Below are positions 24,993-38,441 of a stretch of 45,179 nt of DNA, piece by piece. The notes under the pieces were generated by a model. It searched no databases. It worked only from the letters and a program-made list of their open reading frames with translations, and was not told the origin of the DNA. The stretch's first letter is position 1. Every line of letters begins with the position of its first letter. Position numbers and translations under genes: made by a program. Origin of the DNA: Bacillota bacterium (GTDB taxonomy: Bacteria; Bacillota_I; Bacilli_A; RF39; UBA660); the NCBI GenBank assembly GCA_015059365.1, contig SVAO01000003.1, positions 67,682-112,860 of the forward strand, read 5' to 3'.

Positions 24993-25697
24993 TCAATATT
25001 TTTCTATTAACTCACTCAATCTTTTTAGATCCTCATTAGATAAAGCACTAACACCTTCTAAATTATATTTTATACCTAACTCATGATACTTTTTTACCCC
25101 TAAAGTTGTATATGGTAATAATTCTACTTTTTTTATATTTGGAATACTTTTAACATATTCTTTTAATTTGCTAATATAATCTTCAGTATCATTAATACCA
25201 GGCACAATTACTTGCCTAATCCATAAATCTTTATCTAACTTTTTACAAACATTTAAAAATTTATTATACTCATCCATTTTACTTGCTGTTATTTCAAAAT
25301 ATTTATCATCTTCAATCGCTTTCACATCTAATATAACCAAATCTACATATTTTAAGATTTCTTCATAATATCCATTTCCACAACCAGCTGTATCTAGACA
25401 AGTATGAATTCCAAAATCTTTTAATTTTTTTAAAACTTCTAATAAAAATTTATGTTGTAATAATGGTTCACCCCCTGAAAAAGTAACCCCTCCATTATTT
25501 CCATAATAATTTTTATACTTTAATATTTGTTTTACCAAATCATCAACTGATATTTCCAAATTATATTTTTTATCCCATGTCTCTGGATTATGACAAAAAA
25601 TACACCTTAATTTACATCCCTGCATAAATATTACTGTCCTAATACCAGGACCGTCCTTAGTGCTCATTGTTTCTATCGAATTTATATAACCAAACAT
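24993..25697 (-). CDS. pflA: pyruvate formate-lyase activating enzyme
   Basis: 234 residues, a radical SAM enzyme. The cluster motif is C28-x3-C32-x2-C35 (GCKLRCIFCHNPETW), followed by GGVTFSGGEPLLQ and DTAGCG. It generates the glycyl radical on PflB using S-adenosylmethionine. The ATG shares bases with the pflB stop (TAATG), so the pair is coupled. Length and motifs normal. Confidence 0.97.
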   Translation of the reverse strand: MFGYINSIETMSTKDGPGIRTVIFMQGCKLRCIFCHNPETWDKKYNLEISVDDLVKQILKYKNYYGNNGGVTFSGGEPLLQHKFLLEVLKKLKDFGIHTCLDTAGCGNGYYEEILKYVDLVILDVKAIEDDKYFEITASKMDEYNKFLNVCKKLDKDLWIRQVIVPGINDTEDYISKLKEYVKSIPNIKKVELLPYTTLGVKKYHELGIKYNLEGVSALSNEDLKRLSELIEKY

Positions 25698-27919
25698 TAT
25701 AATCCCTCATGAAAAGTTCTGTTAATAACTTCTTGTTGTTGCTCTTTATTTAATCTAGTAAATCGAACCGCATATCCTGATACTCTAATTGTAAGCATCG
25801 GATACTTCTCAGGATGATTCATCGCATCAATAAGTTTTTCTCGATTTAATACATTTACATTAATATGATGTGCATTTTGTAAAAAATATCCATTTAAAAT
25901 TTGAACTAAGTTATCAACTTGCTCATTTAAATCCTTACCTAAAGCACTAGGTACTATTGAAAATGTATTAGAAATACCATCTTCACAAACATTCTTATAT
26001 TGTATTTTTGCAACAGAATTAAGTGATGCTAAAGCACCGTTTTGATCCCTACCATGCATTGGATTAGCCCCCGGTGCAAATGGGACATGAGCTCCTCTTC
26101 CATCTGGCGTAGCACCTGTATTTTTACCATAAATTACATTAGAAGTTATTGTTAATATTGATAAAGTATGACGGGCATTTCGATATAATTGATGCTTTCT
26201 TAATTCCTCGATAAATCTATTTGTTATTAAAATAGCAATCGAATCTACACTATCATCGTCATTTCCAAATTTTGGAAAATCACCTTCAATTTTAAAATCA
26301 ACAGTAATTCCTTCTTCATCTCTTACAGGCATTACTTTAGCATATTTAATAGCAGATAATGAGTCTACAACCACAGATAAACCTGCTGCTCCAAAAGCCA
26401 TAAGTCTTTCTACTTTTGTATCGTGTAGAGCCATCTGACCTGCCTCATATGCATATTTATCATGCATGTAGTGAATTATATTCATCGCATCTACATAAGT
26501 TTTAGATACTTTCTCTAGAACTAAATTAAAATTATCTAAAACTTTATTATAGTCTAAAATTTCATCTTGTATTGGGTTTATACCGTCTACCACTTTTTTA
26601 TGACTTAATTCATCAATACCACCATTTATCGCATAAAGTAATACCTTGGCAAGATTACAACGTGCTCCAAAAAATTGCATTTGCTTACCAACTTTCATTG
26701 ATGAAACACAACAAGCAATCGCATAATCTCTACCATATATAGGACTCATTATATCATCATTTTCATATTGTACTGCATCCGTTAAAATAGATATTTTAGC
26801 ACAATATTTTTTGAAATTTTCTGGCAAATTATTAGACCAAAGTATTGTCATATTTGGCTCAGGTGCAGGTCCTAGATTAATAAGCGTATTAAGATAACGA
26901 TATGAATTTTTTGTTACAAATGATTTATCATCATTCATACCACCAATTGACTCTGTAACCCAAGTTGGATCCCCACCAAATAAATCATTATACTCTGGAG
27001 TCCTCAAATGTCTTGCTAATCGTAATTTAATAATGAATTGATCAATCAATTCTTGAGCATCTTGCTCAGTAATAAGTCCCAATGACAAATCTCTTTCAAT
27101 ATAAATATCTAAGAATGTTGAAGTTCTTCCCAAACTCATTGCAGCCCCATTATTTTCTTTAATTGCTGCTAAATATCCAAAATATAACCATTGTACTGCT
27201 TCCTGTGCGTTACATGCTGGTTTAGAAATATCAAAACCATATTTTAATGCCATGCTTTTTATTTTATTTAATGCTCTAATTTGCTCACTAACATCTTCTC
27301 TTAATTGAATAACATCTGTAGTAATTTGACCAATTAGATTATTCAAATCTTTTTTCTTTTCCTCAATTAGAAAATCTACCCCATATAATGCAATTCTTCT
27401 ATAATCACCAATTATTCTTCCTCTTCCATAAGCATCTGGAAGACCAGTAATTAAATGTGCACTTCTTGCTTTTCTAACATCAAGTGGATATGCATCAAAA
27501 ACTCCTTGATTATGAGTTTTTCGATATTCATTAAAATATTTCTCAACGGTATTATCTAATTTATATCCATATGCACCTAAAGAATTATAAACCATTCTTA
27601 TACCTCCATATGGATTAACAATTCTTTTTAATGGTTTATCAGTTTGAAGTCCTACAATTATTTCATTTTTTCTATCTATATATCCTGGCAAATAATTATC
27701 TATTCCAGACATTATTTTTGTTTCAACATCCAATATTCCCTTTTTTTGTTCTTTAATTAATAAACGCTCACATTTTTTCCATAATGCAACTGTCTTTTTA
27801 GTTGGCCCTGATAAAAAAGAATCATCACCAATATATTCTTTATAATTATCTACAATAAACTTTTCAACATCTATTGATTCCTTCCAGTCATCTCCTAAAA
27901 AATTATTCCATTCTTTCAT
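25697..27919 (-). CDS. pflB: pyruvate formate-lyase
   Basis: About 740 residues. The active-site Cys pair lies in AIACCVSS, and the glycyl-radical motif RVSGYAVRF has Gly 26 residues from the end (about 715). Converts pyruvate and CoA to formate and acetyl-CoA under anaerobic conditions, a marker of mixed-acid fermentation. The start is uncertain between the ATGs at 27919 and 27925; both share the AGGTGG site. Cotranscribed with pflA. Confidence 0.97.
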   Translation of the reverse strand: MKEWNNFLGDDWKESIDVEKFIVDNYKEYIGDDSFLSGPTKKTVALWKKCERLLIKEQKKGILDVETKIMSGIDNYLPGYIDRKNEIIVGLQTDKPLKRIVNPYGGIRMVYNSLGAYGYKLDNTVEKYFNEYRKTHNQGVFDAYPLDVRKARSAHLITGLPDAYGRGRIIGDYRRIALYGVDFLIEEKKKDLNNLIGQITTDVIQLREDVSEQIRALNKIKSMALKYGFDISKPACNAQEAVQWLYFGYLAAIKENNGAAMSLGRTSTFLDIYIERDLSLGLITEQDAQELIDQFIIKLRLARHLRTPEYNDLFGGDPTWVTESIGGMNDDKSFVTKNSYRYLNTLINLGPAPEPNMTILWSNNLPENFKKYCAKISILTDAVQYENDDIMSPIYGRDYAIACCVSSMKVGKQMQFFGARCNLAKVLLYAINGGIDELSHKKVVDGINPIQDEILDYNKVLDNFNLVLEKVSKTYVDAMNIIHYMHDKYAYEAGQMALHDTKVERLMAFGAAGLSVVVDSLSAIKYAKVMPVRDEEGITVDFKIEGDFPKFGNDDDSVDSIAILITNRFIEELRKHQLYRNARHTLSILTITSNVIYGKNTGATPDGRGAHVPFAPGANPMHGRDQNGALASLNSVAKIQYKNVCEDGISNTFSIVPSALGKDLNEQVDNLVQILNGYFLQNAHHINVNVLNREKLIDAMNHPEKYPMLTIRVSGYAVRFTRLNKEQQQEVINRTFHEGL

Positions 27920-27954
27920 AAACATCAAACCACCTTTATCTTACACTTAAGTAT

Positions 27955-29977
<2,023 letters not shown>

Positions 29978-30016
29978 CTATTTTTATTATATCATTATCA
30001 AAAATTCTATTCAATG

Positions 30017-30047
30017 AAAAAAGAAAATGGTTACCATTTTCTTTTAT
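30017..30047. terminator. bidirectional hairpin terminator
   Basis: A 12-base-pair stem (30019-30030 / 30034-30045, loop TTA) with A/T ends on both sides; it ends the nucleotidyltransferase transcript just after its stop. Confidence 0.8.
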
Positions 30048-30057
30048 TTAACATATA

Positions 30058-30954
30058 TTATTTCCACAATTTATCCGGATAAATACCTTCTTCAACTAAT
30101 TTATTAATTCCACTTACCAATAATTCTTTATCTTCTTTATATGTTATCCCTTGCCAAACAGCATTAGTAGGTATTATTTCAACTGATACTTTATTTTCAG
30201 AAACTAAATTGCATACTACATCAGGCATTAAAAATTCTCCTTTTTCCAAATCAACGTTTTCATCAGCAAAGAATTCTTCAAATCCCTTTTTTAAATATTT
30301 AAATATTGTTGGATTGAATATAAACATATTCATTGATACCAAACAATCATGTTCAACAAAAAATTCAGAACCCCCATTAAGAGGTGTTGCTTTAATCTTG
30401 GCTAAGTTCTTCTCAACAGAACTCTCTACAATCTTTGTTAAATAACCATCTTTAGCCTCACAAATTCCTCTTTTTACAGAACCATGTTCAGTTAATGTAT
30501 TTCCAGTAGCATACCCTACTAATGCATATTCATTATCATTGTGTTTTTGATTCATATATTCTGAAGCAACTTTAAATGCATCACGGCCATAAAAATCATC
30601 TGCATTTATAACAAGAAAATCTTCATAAACAACATCTTCACAACACAAAATTGCGTGTCCGGTTCCTAAAGGTTTTACCCTATCCGAAGGTAAACAAACA
30701 CCTTGAGGTACATTATCATTCTTTTGAAATACATATTTAACCTCAACCACATCTTCAATTCTCTTACCAATTGTATCTCTAAAAATTTCATAGTTTTCTT
30801 CTTTAATAATAAACACAACTTTATTAAATCCACACAATACAGCATCATATATTGAATAATCTAAAATAAATTCACCATTGCTGTGTACAGGTTCAATTTG
30901 TTTTAATCCCCCAAATCTACTTCCCATTCCAGCAGCCATAATTACTAATGTCAT
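30058..30954 (-). CDS. sugar nucleotidyltransferase-like protein
   Basis: 298 residues. The N-terminus TLVIMAAGMGSRFGGLKQIEP is the nucleotide-binding signature of GT-A NTP transferases (G-x-G-S-R), and LVINADDFYG at about 112 carries the metal-binding Asp. C-terminal part ends VSGINKLVEEGIYPDKLW. These enzymes activate sugar phosphates to NDP-sugars, but the substrate cannot be read from sequence, and no sugar pathway genes are adjacent. Confidence 0.88.
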   Translation of the reverse strand: MTLVIMAAGMGSRFGGLKQIEPVHSNGEFILDYSIYDAVLCGFNKVVFIIKEENYEIFRDTIGKRIEDVVEVKYVFQKNDNVPQGVCLPSDRVKPLGTGHAILCCEDVVYEDFLVINADDFYGRDAFKVASEYMNQKHNDNEYALVGYATGNTLTEHGSVKRGICEAKDGYLTKIVESSVEKNLAKIKATPLNGGSEFFVEHDCLVSMNMFIFNPTIFKYLKKGFEEFFADENVDLEKGEFLMPDVVCNLVSENKVSVEIIPTNAVWQGITYKEDKELLVSGINKLVEEGIYPDKLWK

Positions 30955-31057
30955 ATAATCATCCTCCTATATAAGTATATCATTTTTTATAATATAATTA
31001 AAACATTATTGTCTTTTTATAATAAATATTATAAAATCAAACTAGAAAGGAGTTTCT

Positions 31058-31510
31058 ATGAAAAAATTAATTTTATTAAGTATTGTTTTTTTTAGTGTTA
31101 TTATAACATGTGGATGTAGTTCAACAAAAACCTTAACCTGCACCAATTCTGAAACTAAAGAAGGAATGAAGATGGTTCAAACAATTACTATGCAATTTAA
31201 CAATGACAAAATTAAAAAAATAAAAATGAATATATCTACTACTGCCGAAACTGATGAATTAAAAAAAAGTTGGCAAATGTTATCAAACATATTAGATGCA
31301 TCATTTAAAATAGAAAATTCAAAAGGTATTACCATATCTACTAAAAACGATAATAAAAATTATACATATGACATTTCTTATGATATTGATTTAACTAAAG
31401 CCAATAAAGAAAAACTAAAAGAATTAGAAATTGATGATTTATTACATTCAGAAGAATCATATGAAGATACTAAAAAAGAAGCCCAACAAAACGGTTATAC
31501 TTGTAAATAA
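31058..31510 (+). CDS. YehR-like (DUF1307) lipoprotein
   Basis: 150 residues. Lipoprotein signal ending near ITCGC (Cys20), mature start SSTKTLTCTN, a Lys/Asn/Asp-rich body and C-terminal NGYTCK. Paralogue of the lipoprotein at 24,469. RBS AAAGGAG. Unknown role at the cell surface. Confidence 0.78.
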   Translation: MKKLILLSIVFFSVIITCGCSSTKTLTCTNSETKEGMKMVQTITMQFNNDKIKKIKMNISTTAETDELKKSWQMLSNILDASFKIENSKGITISTKNDNKNYTYDISYDIDLTKANKEKLKELEIDDLLHSEESYEDTKKEAQQNGYTCK

Positions 31511-31515
31511 AAGTT

Positions 31516-31543
31516 AAAAAGATGAGTTAATTCTCATCTTTTT
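31516..31543. terminator. bidirectional terminator
   Basis: 11-base-pair stem AAAAAGATGAG / CTCATCTTTTT with loop TTAATT between the convergent lipoprotein and pcrA genes. Confidence 0.88.
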
Positions 31544-31544
31544 A

Positions 31545-33626
31545 CTATATTTTTTGAATACTTTTATGCCCTTTTATTAACTTCTTTATACCATGTGGAT
31601 GTGGAAAAGCAACACTTAGAATGCTTTTATCTATCCCCACAATAACACCAACACCAAACGAAATATGTTTTACTTTATCACCTAAATTATATTCTGCGTT
31701 TTCATCTATCTCAACTTTAAATTTAGCAAAATTTGAAGTTTCTTTTACTTCTTTTATTAAATATTTATCATTAATTTCATTAATAAATCTACTCTGTGGA
31801 TTAGCACTATCAACCCCATATAATGTTCTCCTACTTGCATTTACTAACCATAGTTTTTTCTTTGCTCTAGTAATCGCGACATAGCAAAGTCTTCTTTCTT
31901 CTTCTATTTCATTTTCACTCATCAAAGAATTAGTGTGTGGGAATATTCCCTCTTCTAATCCTATTAAAAAAACATAATTAAATTCTAAACCTTTTGCCGA
32001 ATGTACAGTCATTAAAGTAACTACATCTACTTCATCTTTATGTTCTGTCATATCTGCCACTAAACTAATTTCAAGTAAAAATTCCTCTAATGAAACAATC
32101 CCATAGTTTTCCTCGAAATTACGTGTAATTGATTTAAACTCCTCTAAGTTTTCTAAACGAATTTCTGACTCGATAGTTTTTTCTTTTTCTAATTCCTCAC
32201 GCATACCAGAAAATTCTAGTACCTTATCAACTAATTCTGTTAATGTTAATTTTTCTTTTTCTTCTTTTAATTTTTCAATTATTTTCTTAAATTCTAGAGG
32301 TTTTCCACAATCAATTACTTCATATATGCTTAAGTTATTTTCTTCAGCCTTCAAAGTTAAATCCAAAACTGTTTTATCGCCAATTCCCCTTTTTGGCGTA
32401 TTAATAACTCTAGTTAAGCTAATATTATCATCAGTATTATAAATTAGTTTCAAATAACTAATTAAATCCTTTATTTCTTTACGATTATAGAAATAAAAAC
32501 TACCTACTACTTTATATGGTATATTTTCTCGAAGAAGTGATTCCTCTATAGTACGAGATTGTGCATTTGTTCTATAAAGAACTGCAATTTCATTTCTATT
32601 TACCCCAGAAGTTATTAAACTTTGAATTTCTTTCATAACATAAAAGGCTTCATCTTTTTCATCAATAGAACGATGGTAAATAATCTTATCTCCTTCACCA
32701 TTTTCTGTCCAAAGTTTTTTATCCTTTCGTTGCGTATTATTAATAATAACATCATTTGCAGCGTTTAAAATTGTACCAGTGGAACGGTAATTTTGTTCTA
32801 ATAATACTGTTTGACAATCACTATAATCACGTTCAAAATTTAATATATTTCTATAGTTTGAACCCCTAAAAGAATAAATTGATTGAGATTCATCACCCAC
32901 AACACAAACGTTACGATATTTAGCACCTAACATTTTAACTAAAATATACTGTGCTTCATTAGTGTCCTGATATTCATCTATTAATATATATTGAAACCTC
33001 TCCTGATACTCTTTTAATACATTAGGATTTTCCTTAAATAGTTTAATTGGTAAAATAAGCAAATCATCAAAATCAATAGAATTACTTAATTTTAATTTTT
33101 GTTCATATCGTTTATAAACTTCTAATACTTTCTCCTCAAAATCAGTATTTGCATACCTTTCATAATCTGTTGGACTCATTATTTCATTTTTTGCACCACT
33201 AATCTTATTTCTAATAGCCCTAGGATTATAATCTTTAACATCCAAATTAAGATCTTTTAATATTTTTTTTATTATTGTTAAAACATCTTCACTATCTAAA
33301 ATAGTAAAATTCTCTTTATAACCTAATTTTTGATAATGCTCCCTTAATATTGAAACTCCAAAAGAATGAAAAGTTGAAATTTGAATTTTTTTTGCAACAT
33401 CTCCTAATATATCAATAACTCGTCCCTTCATTTCTTTAGCAGCTTTATTAGTAAAAGTAATTGCTAAAATATTATATGGACTTACACCAATTTCACTTAT
33501 TAAATAAGCAATTCTTGTTGTTAAAACCTTTGTTTTCCCACTACCTGCACCAGCAAGAACTAATAAAGGACCTTCAGTAATTTTTACTGCCTCCATTTGT
33601 TTATCATTTAAATTTGCTAAAATCAT
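31545..33626 (-). CDS. pcrA: UvrD/PcrA-type DNA helicase
   Basis: 693 residues. Superfamily I motifs: LNDKQMEAV (Q motif), AGAGSGKT at 25-32, ITFTNKAAKEM, LIDEYQDTN (Walker B), GDESQSIYSFRGS, LEQNYRS, TVHSAKGLEFNYVFLIGLEEGIFP and VAITRAKKKL. A 3'-5' helicase needed for repair and for clearing replication blocks. C-terminal tudor-like tail (LGDKVKHISFGVGVI) is as in PcrA. Full length. Confidence 0.96.
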   Translation of the reverse strand: MILANLNDKQMEAVKITEGPLLVLAGAGSGKTKVLTTRIAYLISEIGVSPYNILAITFTNKAAKEMKGRVIDILGDVAKKIQISTFHSFGVSILREHYQKLGYKENFTILDSEDVLTIIKKILKDLNLDVKDYNPRAIRNKISGAKNEIMSPTDYERYANTDFEEKVLEVYKRYEQKLKLSNSIDFDDLLILPIKLFKENPNVLKEYQERFQYILIDEYQDTNEAQYILVKMLGAKYRNVCVVGDESQSIYSFRGSNYRNILNFERDYSDCQTVLLEQNYRSTGTILNAANDVIINNTQRKDKKLWTENGEGDKIIYHRSIDEKDEAFYVMKEIQSLITSGVNRNEIAVLYRTNAQSRTIEESLLRENIPYKVVGSFYFYNRKEIKDLISYLKLIYNTDDNISLTRVINTPKRGIGDKTVLDLTLKAEENNLSIYEVIDCGKPLEFKKIIEKLKEEKEKLTLTELVDKVLEFSGMREELEKEKTIESEIRLENLEEFKSITRNFEENYGIVSLEEFLLEISLVADMTEHKDEVDVVTLMTVHSAKGLEFNYVFLIGLEEGIFPHTNSLMSENEIEEERRLCYVAITRAKKKLWLVNASRRTLYGVDSANPQSRFINEINDKYLIKEVKETSNFAKFKVEIDENAEYNLGDKVKHISFGVGVIVGIDKSILSVAFPHPHGIKKLIKGHKSIQKI

Positions 33627-33735
33627 ATTACCACCTATTTAATAATACCATAAAACTAGTCATTTTTTAAACATCAATTTTATCACAGTATCCCTTTTCT
33701 AGAATATAATAAAATGATTAGAAAGGAGAATTACT

Positions 33736-34740
33736 TTGAAAAAAATTATTATTTCAATTATTTGTATTTTTATAATCATTATTGTTGGAGTTTGTGCAAT
33801 GTTTAACAAACCAGATTCTAATTTAACAAAAGTTAAAGTGGCTGAAGTTACCCATTCAATATTTTATGCACCACAATATGTAGCCCATGCATTAGGTTTC
33901 TTCGAAGAAGAAGGTTTAGATGTAGAAATAATGCTAGTACCAGGGGCAGACAAAGTTTCAGCAGCCGTATTATCAGGAGATGTTAATATTGGTTTCTGTG
34001 GCAGTGAAGCTACAATTTACATTTATAATCAAGGAGAAAAAGACTATTTAGTAACTTTCGCAGGACTTACAAAACGTGATGGAAGTTTTTTAGTTTCGAG
34101 AAAAAGTTATGAAAACTTTAACTTAGAAGATTTGAAAGGTCAATATGTTATCGGTGGAAGAAAAGGTGGAATGCCTGAAATGACTTTTGAATATACTTTG
34201 AAAGAAAATGGCATTGATCCTAAAAATGACTTAACAATAGATACAAGTATTGCTTTTGCTTCTATGGCTGGAGCATTCATAGGAGGAACAGGAGACTTTG
34301 TAACATTGTTTGAACCTCAAGCACTTCAAATTGAATCACAAGGATTGGGATATGTGGTTGCTTCAATAGGTGAATTGGGAGGTGTAGTCCCATATACCGC
34401 ATATAATGCCAAGAAAAGCTACATAGAAAACAATCCAGAGATAATAGAAGGATTTACTAAAGCTATTCAAAAAGGATTAGACTACGTTTTTAATCACACT
34501 GATGAAGAAATCGCAGAAATTATTACAAGTTATTTTCCGGACACTTCAAAAAATGATTTAGTAAAAATAATTAAAAGATACCGTGATAATGACTCTTGGT
34601 TTAAAACAACTTATATAACTGAAAATGATTTTAATCATATCCAAGAAATAATGAAGAGTGCTGGTGAATTAGAAACATTTGCACCATATCATGACTTAGT
34701 TATTAATAAATATAATCAAGAAAAACAGTTGTCAAAATAA
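33736..34740 (+). CDS. ABC transporter substrate-binding protein (SsuA/ThiY-like)
   Basis: 334 residues from a TTG start with AAAGGAG upstream. N-terminal hydrophobic helix (about 3-22) without a good lipobox, so possibly membrane-anchored rather than lipidated. The mature part VKVAEVTHSIFYAPQYVAHALGFFEEEGLDVE and GSEATIYIYNQ are typical of the NMT1/SsuA/ThiY family, which bind sulfonates, thiamine precursors or other small organic compounds. The matching ATPase and permease are probably the genes at 40,655 and 41,394. The ligand is not determinable here. Confidence 0.88.
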   Translation: MKKIIISIICIFIIIIVGVCAMFNKPDSNLTKVKVAEVTHSIFYAPQYVAHALGFFEEEGLDVEIMLVPGADKVSAAVLSGDVNIGFCGSEATIYIYNQGEKDYLVTFAGLTKRDGSFLVSRKSYENFNLEDLKGQYVIGGRKGGMPEMTFEYTLKENGIDPKNDLTIDTSIAFASMAGAFIGGTGDFVTLFEPQALQIESQGLGYVVASIGELGGVVPYTAYNAKKSYIENNPEIIEGFTKAIQKGLDYVFNHTDEEIAEIITSYFPDTSKNDLVKIIKRYRDNDSWFKTTYITENDFNHIQEIMKSAGELETFAPYHDLVINKYNQEKQLSK

Positions 34741-34752
34741 CAACTGTTTTTT
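34721..34752. terminator. bidirectional terminator
   Basis: 12-base-pair stem (34721-34732 / 34740-34751, loop of 7) with T-runs on both strands, overlapping the ends of two convergent genes. Confidence 0.88.
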
Positions 34753-35845
34753 AAAACGATAAATCAATCCAAGGTGTTTTTACTGTCTTTGACCCATGTA
34801 ATGTTTCATAATTACCATCCCAATCTATTATTGAAAAATTAAGTTTTATAGTTTTTATAATTGTACTACCGTTTTTTTCTAAATATTTATTTAAAAATGT
34901 CATACCATGTGTGGAACTTGTCCCAGGAAGCAAAGTCACAGAGTAATTAGTTGCAATATCATATCCATTAACATATGGGAAACTGTTTTTTTGTATTGTT
35001 TTGGCAACACTAGAGTTATTCGTAATATGCAAATCCAAAGTAACCCAGCTTTTATTCGAATAATCTAATCCTTTTACAGTGATTATTACCCCGTCGTTAT
35101 TGTATATAACCTGATTTTTTGAAATATATGTTTCTTGTTTTTTTTCACAATAACAATTTACTGAATTTGCATCTTTTAATTCATAGCCTTCATCACAAGT
35201 TTTAAGACAAGCAGGTAACTTAGGCTCTTCCTTCTCTTGAGTATTATTAGTCTGTTCATTATTATTTGTATCTTGATTAACATTCGGTTTTGAAGAATTA
35301 TTAGGCTTGCTATTATTATTTGGCTTGCTAGTATTGTTAGAAGTATTATTTTGATTTTTATCAGTTGTAGAGTTTTCTTCTTTACCATCATTATTAGAAT
35401 TGTTATTGTCACCAATTACAGGAAGTTCTTTAAAATAAGGATTATCGTTATCTCCTTTATAAATATATCCCCTAATACCATTGTCTGTTTCAATTAAATA
35501 CCAAGTTTCATTTGGATTTTTATCTATTATAGTATATATTTCACCCTCATAAACCTTCCCTAACAATTCCGATTGGGAATTTGATTCTTCTCTAATATTA
35601 ATATATTCTGTAATTACTTCTACCTGTAAAACACTTTCATCTCTTTCATTAGTTTGATAAATATCATCCTGTTTAAAATAATTGATTGCTAAAACAATTG
35701 TACATAAAGAAATTAACAAACCAATTATTATTACTATCAAAAACTTTTTATTATGTTTCTTTTTTATTTTAGCACCACAATGAATACATCTTTTTGATGT
35801 ATCACTTATTTCCTTTTCACACTCAACACATTTAATTAATGCCAT
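34751..35845 (-). CDS. zinc-ribbon, SH3 and beta-domain surface protein
   Basis: 364 residues. Cytoplasmic zinc ribbon with C6, C9, C20 and C23, membrane helix (about 35-56), then extracellular parts: a bacterial SH3-like domain (EYINIREESNSQSELLGKVYEGE, about 78-125), a low-complexity Asn/Ser/Lys linker (about 130-195), a small Cys-rich segment (CLKTCDEGYELKD) and a C-terminal beta-sandwich domain (VIITVKGLDYSNKSWVTLDLHITNNS) reminiscent of DUF5067-type domains. Likely a wall-binding or sensor protein. Function unknown. Confidence 0.82.
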   Translation of the reverse strand: MALIKCVECEKEISDTSKRCIHCGAKIKKKHNKKFLIVIIIGLLISLCTIVLAINYFKQDDIYQTNERDESVLQVEVITEYINIREESNSQSELLGKVYEGEIYTIIDKNPNETWYLIETDNGIRGYIYKGDNDNPYFKELPVIGDNNNSNNDGKEENSTTDKNQNNTSNNTSKPNNNSKPNNSSKPNVNQDTNNNEQTNNTQEKEEPKLPACLKTCDEGYELKDANSVNCYCEKKQETYISKNQVIYNNDGVIITVKGLDYSNKSWVTLDLHITNNSSVAKTIQKNSFPYVNGYDIATNYSVTLLPGTSSTHGMTFLNKYLEKNGSTIIKTIKLNFSIIDWDGNYETLHGSKTVKTPWIDLSF

Positions 35846-35976
35846 AATACCACTCCATTCTTTTTAATTATATCATATATTTATCCAACTTGATTAAAAT
35901 TTTAAAAATGAGCATGTATAATATATTTAAAAAATTTTGTATATGATATAATAAAAGCATAGGAGGAAATTACAAT

Positions 35977-36492
35977 ATGTCAATTACAAGAAAATCTATC
36001 GTTATCGCTATTATTGCTGGAATATTAGTTATTTGTGATGGAATAATAACAAAAATATTAAATCAAAATGCATCTTTTACTTGGATTGCATTTGTTAGTT
36101 GGACTGTATTTTTCAACTCAACGACTAACGAAAGAAAAAAAGCCATCATAGGATATATAATCGGTTTTCTAGCTGCTTTTTCTATTGTCCAATTAGGAGC
36201 ATTATTCAACAATTTACCAATTAGCTTATTTGGAATCGTAACAATAGGCTCAATACTAGCAACAATGATTATAAACTACTTATGTATTGAACTTGAAAAA
36301 ATTGGAAAATTTTTTCCTATTTCAATTAGTGGAATTTTTGTTGGGATATCTATGACTTTCTCAGGATTAGGAATTAATCTATCACCTAATACACTTAATA
36401 ACTCAATATTAATGTTAGTGATTATTGTTATATATGGTATACTAGGGTTGCTAAGTGGATGGGCAACATTAAAATTTAGTACAAAAAAATAA
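35977..36492 (+). CDS. DUF1097 integral membrane protein
   Basis: 171 residues with about six short hydrophobic helices and little between them. The arrangement (ILVICDGIITKIL...FTWIAFVSWTVFF...) resembles DUF1097 (YcdZ-like) proteins. AGGAGG site. Function unknown, perhaps transport. Confidence 0.75.
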   Translation: MSITRKSIVIAIIAGILVICDGIITKILNQNASFTWIAFVSWTVFFNSTTNERKKAIIGYIIGFLAAFSIVQLGALFNNLPISLFGIVTIGSILATMIINYLCIELEKIGKFFPISISGIFVGISMTFSGLGINLSPNTLNNSILMLVIIVIYGILGLLSGWATLKFSTKK

Positions 36493-36503
36493 ATTCATTG
36501 AAG

Positions 36504-36529
36504 ACTGTTGATATAATCAACAGTTTTTA
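36504..36529 (+). terminator. terminator of the DUF1097 gene
   Basis: 9-base-pair stem ACTGTTGAT / ATCAACAGT with a 3-base loop and TTTTTAT after it. Confidence 0.8.
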
Positions 36530-36602
36530 TATTATCAATTTTTATAAATATTAATGAGCATAAATATAATATAAATTTTTATAGGGCTTTAATTATTACT
36601 TA

Positions 36603-37326
<724 letters not shown>

Positions 37327-37337
37327 GAGAATAACTT

Positions 37338-38426
37338 ATGCATAAAATCGCAGTCTACGCCATTTGCAAAAATGAAGAACAATTTGTTGATAGATGGGTT
37401 AAATCAATGAGTGAAGCTGATAAAATATTTGTATTAGACACAGGTTCGACGGATAATACTGTGGAAAAGTTAAAAAAGTTAGGAGTTAATGTAACTCAAG
37501 AGATAATTAATCCATGGAGATTTGATATTGCTAGAAATAAATCTTTAGACCTAGTACCAAAAGATTATGATATATGTGTTTGTACTGATTTAGATGAAGT
37601 ATTTGAAGATGGTTGGAGAAAAAAATTAGAAGAAATTTGGGATAATAAAATAACTAGAATTGGATATAACTATAATTGGTCATTAGATGAAAACAATAAC
37701 CCAATTGTAAATTTTTATATTGAAAAAATACATACCAGATTAAACTACATTTGGACTCATCCAGTGCATGAAGTGTTAACCTATACAAAAAATAAACAAG
37801 AAATAAAAAAATTCACTGATGAAATAACATTAAATCACTACCCAGATAGTACTAAATCTAGAGGAAGTTATCTACCATTATTAGAGCTTTCTGTAAAAGA
37901 AAATCCAGATGATGATAGAAATATGCATTATCTAGGAAGAGAATATATGTATTACCAAAAATGGAATGAGTCTATTGATACCCTTATTAAACATCTAAAT
38001 TTACCTAGTGCAACATGGAAAGACGAAAGATGTGCCTCTATGAGATTTATCGCTAGATGTTATCAGAATCTAAATAGATTTAATGAAGCAAGAATGTGGC
38101 TTAATAAAGCAATAAATGAAGCACCATATCTTAGAGATCCATATATAGAAATGGCTCTACTTGAATATAATCAAAATAATCTTTTAGAAGTTAAAAAATA
38201 TTGCTTAGAAGCTCTAAAAATTAAAACTCATCAAAAAACTTATATCAATGAAGTTTTTAGTTGGAATCATACCGTTTATGATCTGTTGTCACTTTGTTAT
38301 TACCATGAAAATGACATTAACGAATCACTATATTATGTTAATAAAGCATTAGAACTAAGTCCGAATGATGAACGTCTAATCAACAATAAAAAAATTATAG
38401 AAAACATGCAAAAACTCCCAAAATAG
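37338..38426 (+). CDS. family 2 glycosyltransferase with TPR tail
   Basis: 362 residues. KIAVYAICKNEEQFVDRW and LDTGSTDNT are the nucleotide-sugar entry of GT2 enzymes, with CTDLDEVF providing the DxD-type metal site (about 78-85). From about 215 onward, helix pairs with N-x6-A patterns look like tetratricopeptide repeats. It follows the collagen-like gene by 11 bases and probably glycosylates its Thr residues; acceptor and sugar are inferred only. Confidence 0.88.
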   Translation: MHKIAVYAICKNEEQFVDRWVKSMSEADKIFVLDTGSTDNTVEKLKKLGVNVTQEIINPWRFDIARNKSLDLVPKDYDICVCTDLDEVFEDGWRKKLEEIWDNKITRIGYNYNWSLDENNNPIVNFYIEKIHTRLNYIWTHPVHEVLTYTKNKQEIKKFTDEITLNHYPDSTKSRGSYLPLLELSVKENPDDDRNMHYLGREYMYYQKWNESIDTLIKHLNLPSATWKDERCASMRFIARCYQNLNRFNEARMWLNKAINEAPYLRDPYIEMALLEYNQNNLLEVKKYCLEALKIKTHQKTYINEVFSWNHTVYDLLSLCYYHENDINESLYYVNKALELSPNDERLINNKKIIENMQKLPK

Positions 38427-38436
38427 GGAGTTTTTC
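38410..38436. terminator. bidirectional terminator
   Basis: 10-base-pair stem AAAAACTCCC / GGGAGTTTTT with loop AAAATA between the convergent glycosyltransferase and LysR genes. Confidence 0.88.
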
Positions 38437-38441
38437 TTGTA